Notes under the pieces: generated by a model
The model's database searches: none
What the model saw: only the letters and a program-made list of their open reading frames with translations
Told to the model about the DNA's origin: nothing
Translations under genes and position numbers: made by a program
Assembly: GCA_034679985.1 (NCBI GenBank)
Contig: JAXITR010000055.1
Location: 1 to 8,728, forward strand
Direction: 5' to 3'
DNA from: CAMDTE01 sp034679985
Lineage (GTDB): Bacteria; Bacteroidota; Bacteroidia; Flavobacteriales; Schleiferiaceae
DNA: 8,728 bases
Shown here: positions 5,640 to 8,728 of the stretch, in pieces
Layout: every line of letters begins with the position of its first letter
Numbering within the stretch: the stretch's first letter is position 1

Positions 5640-6230
5640 CTACTCCACCACCAGCACCGCCACCTCGTTCCGACGGTTCACCAAATCCCACGGTGCGTTG
5701 TAGCCCATGTACATAAAATCGCCGCGGGTAACTACGCCGTTGTCCTCCAAAACCTGCTTCAACAGCGCACATTTTTCGCGAATTTTTGCGTCGGAGGCGT
5801 AGCCGGAAAATCCCAACACGGCCAACGTCTTGGGCCCTTCCTCCACCACCTGCACGCGGCCAGACAGCGGCTTGGGCAAAGACTCCAGCGAATACGCACG
5901 CGGCATCACAAAATACATGGACGACTCCTTACCCAAATTCATGACCACCGGAGCCGTCATGCTGATCTTTTCCTCGCGCTCGTTGCCGCCAAAAATGTAC
6001 CCTGCTACCGTGCGAAAACCCGTACTGCCCATGCGCTCAAAAGAACTGTCGGGCAAATCTGTCTTGGCCAAAACCATGCGGTTGTAGGCGCGCAACTCCA
6101 CGTCGCCCAGCTTTCGGACCACCCGGTACTCGGGCTCCTCAATGGAGCTCTTACGCGTCATGGCCCACGCTCCAACGGCCAAAACCGCCACTACCAAAAC
6201 CACTACTGCTACCAACATACCTTGTTTCAT
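5640..6230 (-). CDS. SOUL family haem-binding protein
   Basis: A 196-residue protein of the SOUL/HEBP family, which binds haem or other tetrapyrroles; the bacterial physiological role is not established. Residues 5-23 (MLVAVVVLVVAVLAVGAWA) form one membrane segment or uncleaved signal anchor, so the SOUL domain probably faces the periplasm. Family motifs: YRVVRKLGDVELRAY (35-49), GYIFGGN (77-83), KISMTAPVV (88-96), FVMPRAYSLESLPKP (107-121), FSGY (141-144), YNAPW (177-181) and RRNEV (186-190). I chose ATG 6230, since it begins immediately before the hydrophobic segment. The frame is open back to 6425, but that extension would run through the terminator at 6316-6345 and overlap the neighbouring gene's end. 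No consensus promoter was found upstream. Its stop abuts the toxin-antitoxin promoter, with no intrinsic terminator between, so read-through is possible. Confidence 0.9.
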   Translation of the reverse strand: MKQGMLVAVVVLVVAVLAVGAWAMTRKSSIEEPEYRVVRKLGDVELRAYNRMVLAKTDLPDSSFERMGSTGFRTVAGYIFGGNEREEKISMTAPVVMNLGKESSMYFVMPRAYSLESLPKPLSGRVQVVEEGPKTLAVLGFSGYASDAKIREKCALLKQVLEDNGVVTRGDFMYMGYNAPWDLVNRRNEVAVLVVE

Positions 6231-6315
6231 GAGTCCCCATTTATTAGACAACAGCTGCGGGAATGGATAGTTCCGCTGTAGTAAGGTAACGAATTCAAAT
6301 GATGCGCATGGCGCC

Positions 6316-6345
6316 AAAAAAAGCGGCCCCGTTGGGGCCGCTTTT
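6316..6345 (-). terminator. Rho-independent terminator of the repeat-protein gene
   Basis: Read on the minus strand, GCGGCCCC, a 3-nt loop and GGGGCCGC form a perfect 8-bp GC stem extended by four A-T pairs (AAAA/TTTT). It is followed by further T residues (plus-strand A-run 6316-6322). It begins 24 nt after the stop of the T9SS repeat protein and lies before the SOUL gene, so the two genes are separate transcription units. On the plus strand the opposite tail is only TTTT, so the minus direction is preferred. Confidence 0.9.
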
Positions 6346-6369
6346 GGAATGCTTGCGAGTAAATTTTGC

Positions 6370-8728
6370 TTACTGAACCACCAAGCGTTCCTCCCACACG
6401 GTTCCACCCTGCTCTGCACGGACAACGTATACTCCGGCAGGAATACCGTCCAGTTCCAGGCGATCGGAAGTCATCACCTCGTGGTGAATGCGTCGGCCCA
6501 GAAGATCAAATAAAGACAAGGCTGCACCTGGGAGCGGCGTTTCTACCGTAAAGTTTCCGTTTGACGGGTTGGGGTATAGGCGCAACTGTGGTTGTTCGCC
6601 TTCATCGGAACCCAAACCACTCACCTTCACCGTTAGCGTGTCGGATTGATTGCAGAAACCGTTGGTCTCTACAACCGCCACCTTCACGTTGCCGGCTGTT
6701 CCCAAAAAGACCGTTACCGCGTTGGTGCCTTGGCCAGAAACCACACTGCCCCCGGACACCACCCACGTATAGCCGTTGCCCAAATTTTGGGAGGTGAAAT
6801 AGTTCTGCACGGTATTGATGGGCGCTTGTGCCACTCCAAAAACCTGCGGATTTAAATTGTTCGGAACGGCACTGACTGCGGTTCCCGAAGAGGTTGCTGA
6901 GCAAGTGCCGTCGCTCACCACTACGGAATACGTTCCAGACGTGCTGGCTGTAATCGATGCCGTAGTAGCTCCCGTGTTCCATGAATACGAATAACCCGCT
7001 GGAGCCGTAAGAACCACCGATCCCCCCACGCAGAAGGTCAGTGCACCGGAAGCCGTAACCGTGGCCGGCGGCGTGGGCAACACCGTTACTTGTTGCACCG
7101 AAGATCCCGTGCTGCAGCCGTTGCTGGACACCACCACGGAATAAGCACCGGAGGTAGTTGCGGTGATGCTCTGGGTTACTGCGCCGTTGCTCCACAAATA
7201 GGTTGCGCCCGCAGGAGCAACCAGCGTTACACTTCCTCCTTGGCAAAAGGTCAACGGGCCAGACGCCGTCACTGCAGCCGATGGGTTGGGCACAACGGAC
7301 ACCTGTACAGGAGCCGATGTAGCACTGCAACCGTTGCCGTAAACCGTTACCGTGTAGGATCCGGACGCTACCGCATTGATGGTTTGTGTGGTAGCCCCGT
7401 TGCTCCAAACATAAGCATAGCCGGAAGGTGCTACCAAGGCCACAGAACCGCCCTGGCAAAAAGTCAGCGGGCCCGACGCCACCACGTTTGCCGGCGGGTT
7501 GGGATTCACCGTTACCGCCAGCGCTGCAGACGTACTGCTGCAGCCGTTGGCACTGACCGTTACGGAGTACTGTCCGCTAGCCGACACCACAATGCTTTGT
7601 GCGGTAGAACCGTTACTCCACAAATAACTGTAGCCAGAAGGTGCCGCAAGGGTGACACTCTCTCCTTGGCACAAGGTGAGCGGGCCCGACGCCGTAACCG
7701 CACTGGAGGGCAACGGATTCACCGTCACCGTTTGGGCCGAAGAGGTGGTGCTGCAACCGTTGGCACTGACCGTCACGGAATAGGACCCCGCGGTGGTGGC
7801 CGTGATGCTCTGCGTGGTGGCACCGTTGCTCCACAAATAACTGTAGCCCGCAGGGGCGCTCAACGTGACCGAACTTCCCTGGCAAAAAGTAAGCGATCCA
7901 CTTACCGATACCGCACTAGACGGCAAGGGATTCACCACGACCGCCTGTGCCGCAGAGGTACTGCTGCAGCCGTTGGCAGAAACGGTTACCGTGTAGGAAC
8001 CGCTCGCGGTTGGGGAAATGCTTTGCGTGGTGGCGCCGTTGCTCCATAAATAGCTGTACCCGGAAGGCGCGCTCAGCGTGACTGAACTCCCTTGGCAAAA
8101 AGTCAAGGGGCCAGACGCAGAAACCGTGCTGGACGGTACCGGATTCACCACCACCGCTTGGGCCGATGAAGTACTGCTGCATCCGTTGGCACTGACCGTT
8201 ACGGAGTAAGATCCCGCCGCGAATGCAGTGATGCTCTGCGTGGTGGCGCCATTGCTCCACAAGTAACTGTAGCCCGCAGGTGCGCTCAACGTGACTGAAC
8301 TTCCCTGGCAAAAAGTCAACGGGCCGGAAGCCGTCACCGTACTTGAAGGCAATGGGTTCACCGTCACGGCATGTGCCGCGGAAATACTGCTGCATCCATT
8401 GGCAGAAACGGTTACCGAATAGGAACCACTCGTGGTGGGTGAAATGCTTTGCGTGGTGGCGCCGTTGCTCCACAAGTAGCTGTAACCTGCGGGTGCGCTC
8501 AGCGTAACTGAACTTCCCTGGCAAAAAGTCAACGAGCCGGAAGCCGTCACCGTACTTGGAGGCAATGGGTTCACCGTCACCGTTTGCGCCGCGGAAGTAC
8601 TGCTGCATCCGTTGGCACTGACCGTTACCGAATAGGAGCCAGAAGCGTTGACGGTAATGTTCTGGGCGGTAGAGCCGTTGCTCCACAGATAAGCATAGCC
8701 CGCCGGGGCACTCAAGGTGACGTTGCCC
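6370..8728 (-). CDS. Large Ig-like-repeat surface protein with T9SS type A sorting domain, 5' end off the window
   Basis: The last 785 residues are visible; the frame is open to the right edge (…GNVTLSAP), so the signal peptide and an unknown number of repeats are missing. Visible order: one partial and eight complete Ig-like repeats of 71 residues (the last about 68). Next comes a PKD-like region (QVFGVAQAP… to DTLTVKVSG, about 6615-6846), then a C-terminal type A sorting domain at 6373-6585 with YPNPSNGNFTVE, LSLFDLLGRRI and IPAGVYVVRA, ending ERLVVQ. Each repeat has the core LTFCQG-SVTL-AP-GYSYLWSNGATTQSI, then GSYSVTVSANGCS. Two Cys per repeat (positions 7 and 50) could form an intradomain disulphide. 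The protein is expected on the cell surface or secreted through type IX, with an adhesin-like or structural role inferred from architecture. No enzymatic domain is visible. A strong terminator follows the stop. Confidence 0.92.
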   Translation of the reverse strand, partial: GNVTLSAPAGYAYLWSNGSTAQNITVNASGSYSVTVSANGCSSTSAAQTVTVNPLPPSTVTASGSLTFCQGSSVTLSAPAGYSYLWSNGATTQSISPTTSGSYSVTVSANGCSSISAAHAVTVNPLPSSTVTASGPLTFCQGSSVTLSAPAGYSYLWSNGATTQSITAFAAGSYSVTVSANGCSSTSSAQAVVVNPVPSSTVSASGPLTFCQGSSVTLSAPSGYSYLWSNGATTQSISPTASGSYTVTVSANGCSSTSAAQAVVVNPLPSSAVSVSGSLTFCQGSSVTLSAPAGYSYLWSNGATTQSITATTAGSYSVTVSANGCSTTSSAQTVTVNPLPSSAVTASGPLTLCQGESVTLAAPSGYSYLWSNGSTAQSIVVSASGQYSVTVSANGCSSTSAALAVTVNPNPPANVVASGPLTFCQGGSVALVAPSGYAYVWSNGATTQTINAVASGSYTVTVYGNGCSATSAPVQVSVVPNPSAAVTASGPLTFCQGGSVTLVAPAGATYLWSNGAVTQSITATTSGAYSVVVSSNGCSTGSSVQQVTVLPTPPATVTASGALTFCVGGSVVLTAPAGYSYSWNTGATTASITASTSGTYSVVVSDGTCSATSSGTAVSAVPNNLNPQVFGVAQAPINTVQNYFTSQNLGNGYTWVVSGGSVVSGQGTNAVTVFLGTAGNVKVAVVETNGFCNQSDTLTVKVSGLGSDEGEQPQLRLYPNPSNGNFTVETPLPGAALSLFDLLGRRIHHEVMTSDRLELDGIPAGVYVVRAEQGGTVWEERLVVQ
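6847..8728 (-). repeat. 213-bp tandem coding repeat (71-residue Ig-like units)
   Basis: Unit boundaries, minus strand, from the S-G-(P/S)-L-T-F start: 8541-8329, 8328-8116, 8115-7903, 7902-7690, 7689-7477, 7476-7264, 7263-7051 and 7050-6847, with a partial unit from 8542 to the edge. The period is exactly 213 bp for seven units. Units toward the window edge are nearly identical, while those toward the C-terminus (7476 downward) diverge steadily. Units 8541 and 8115 share features that differ from those shared by units 8328 and 7902, which points to duplication of a two-unit block. Confidence 0.93.

Noticed and set aside
5627..5640. Possible terminator after the SOUL gene (GGTTT/AAACC)
   Set aside because: The stem is only about 5 bp, there is no T-run, and it overlaps the -33 promoter element.
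6231..6425. 65-residue N-terminal extension of the SOUL protein
   Set aside because: It would overlap the end of the neighbouring gene and contain the terminator; the real start sits directly before the membrane segment.
7090..8049. 319-codon plus-strand frame, and minus-strand shifted frames at 7916-8686 and 6602-7459, in the repeat gene
   Set aside because: They are periodic only because the 213-bp repeat has a length divisible by three, so every frame repeats. Only the chosen frame has the Ig-like core, the Cys pair and the sorting domain.

Overview
The window is chromosomal DNA of a member of the Bacteroidota. Two proteins end in type IX secretion (T9SS) type A C-terminal sorting domains, a type IX trait confined to this phylum. 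A collagen-like protein carries the N-terminal domain typical of Bacteroidota surface proteins. Two promoters match the phylum's consensus (TTTG at -33, TAnnTTTG at -7), and Shine-Dalgarno sequences are largely absent. The GC-rich third codon positions from about 1500 onward suggest a fairly high-GC lineage. I cannot place it below phylum.

Layout, left to right. (1) 1-1205, minus strand: a probable two-gene operon for exported proteins, a small T9SS-sorted protein followed 4 nt later by a collagen-like protein that runs off the left edge. (2) 1206-1504: non-coding, with a change from AT-rich to GC-rich sequence. (3) 1505-3493, plus strand: a 662-residue fusion of a CrtY-type lycopene cyclase with a Brp/Blh-type beta-carotene 15,15'-dioxygenase, which could take lycopene through beta-carotene to retinal in one polypeptide. 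(4) 3507-4847, minus strand: a YdhS-like (COG4529) FAD/NAD(P)-binding protein, convergent with the fusion gene and only 13 nt from it. (5) 4930-5008, plus strand: a decayed copy of the last ~25 codons of a blh gene. (6) 5058-5585, minus strand: a two-gene toxin-antitoxin module (antitoxin first, then a RelE/ParE toxin) with its own consensus promoter. (7) 5640-6230, minus strand: a membrane-anchored or exported SOUL haem-binding protein. (8) 6316-6345: a strong intrinsic terminator. (9) 6370-8728, minus strand: a large surface protein made of 71-residue Ig-like repeats, a PKD-like region and a T9SS sorting domain, running off the right edge.

How the genes fit together. The central metabolic unit is carotenoid cleavage to retinal. 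No rhodopsin or other carotenoid gene is in view, so whether the retinal feeds a rhodopsin is inference. The convergent FAD/NAD(P) protein has no proven link to it. Its position between an intact blh 3' end and a second, degenerate blh 3' end shows that this locus has been rearranged. The two secreted repeat-protein loci at the edges look like surface or adhesive proteins. Both window ends fall inside tandem repeats, so both terminal genes are incomplete and their repeat numbers unknown.
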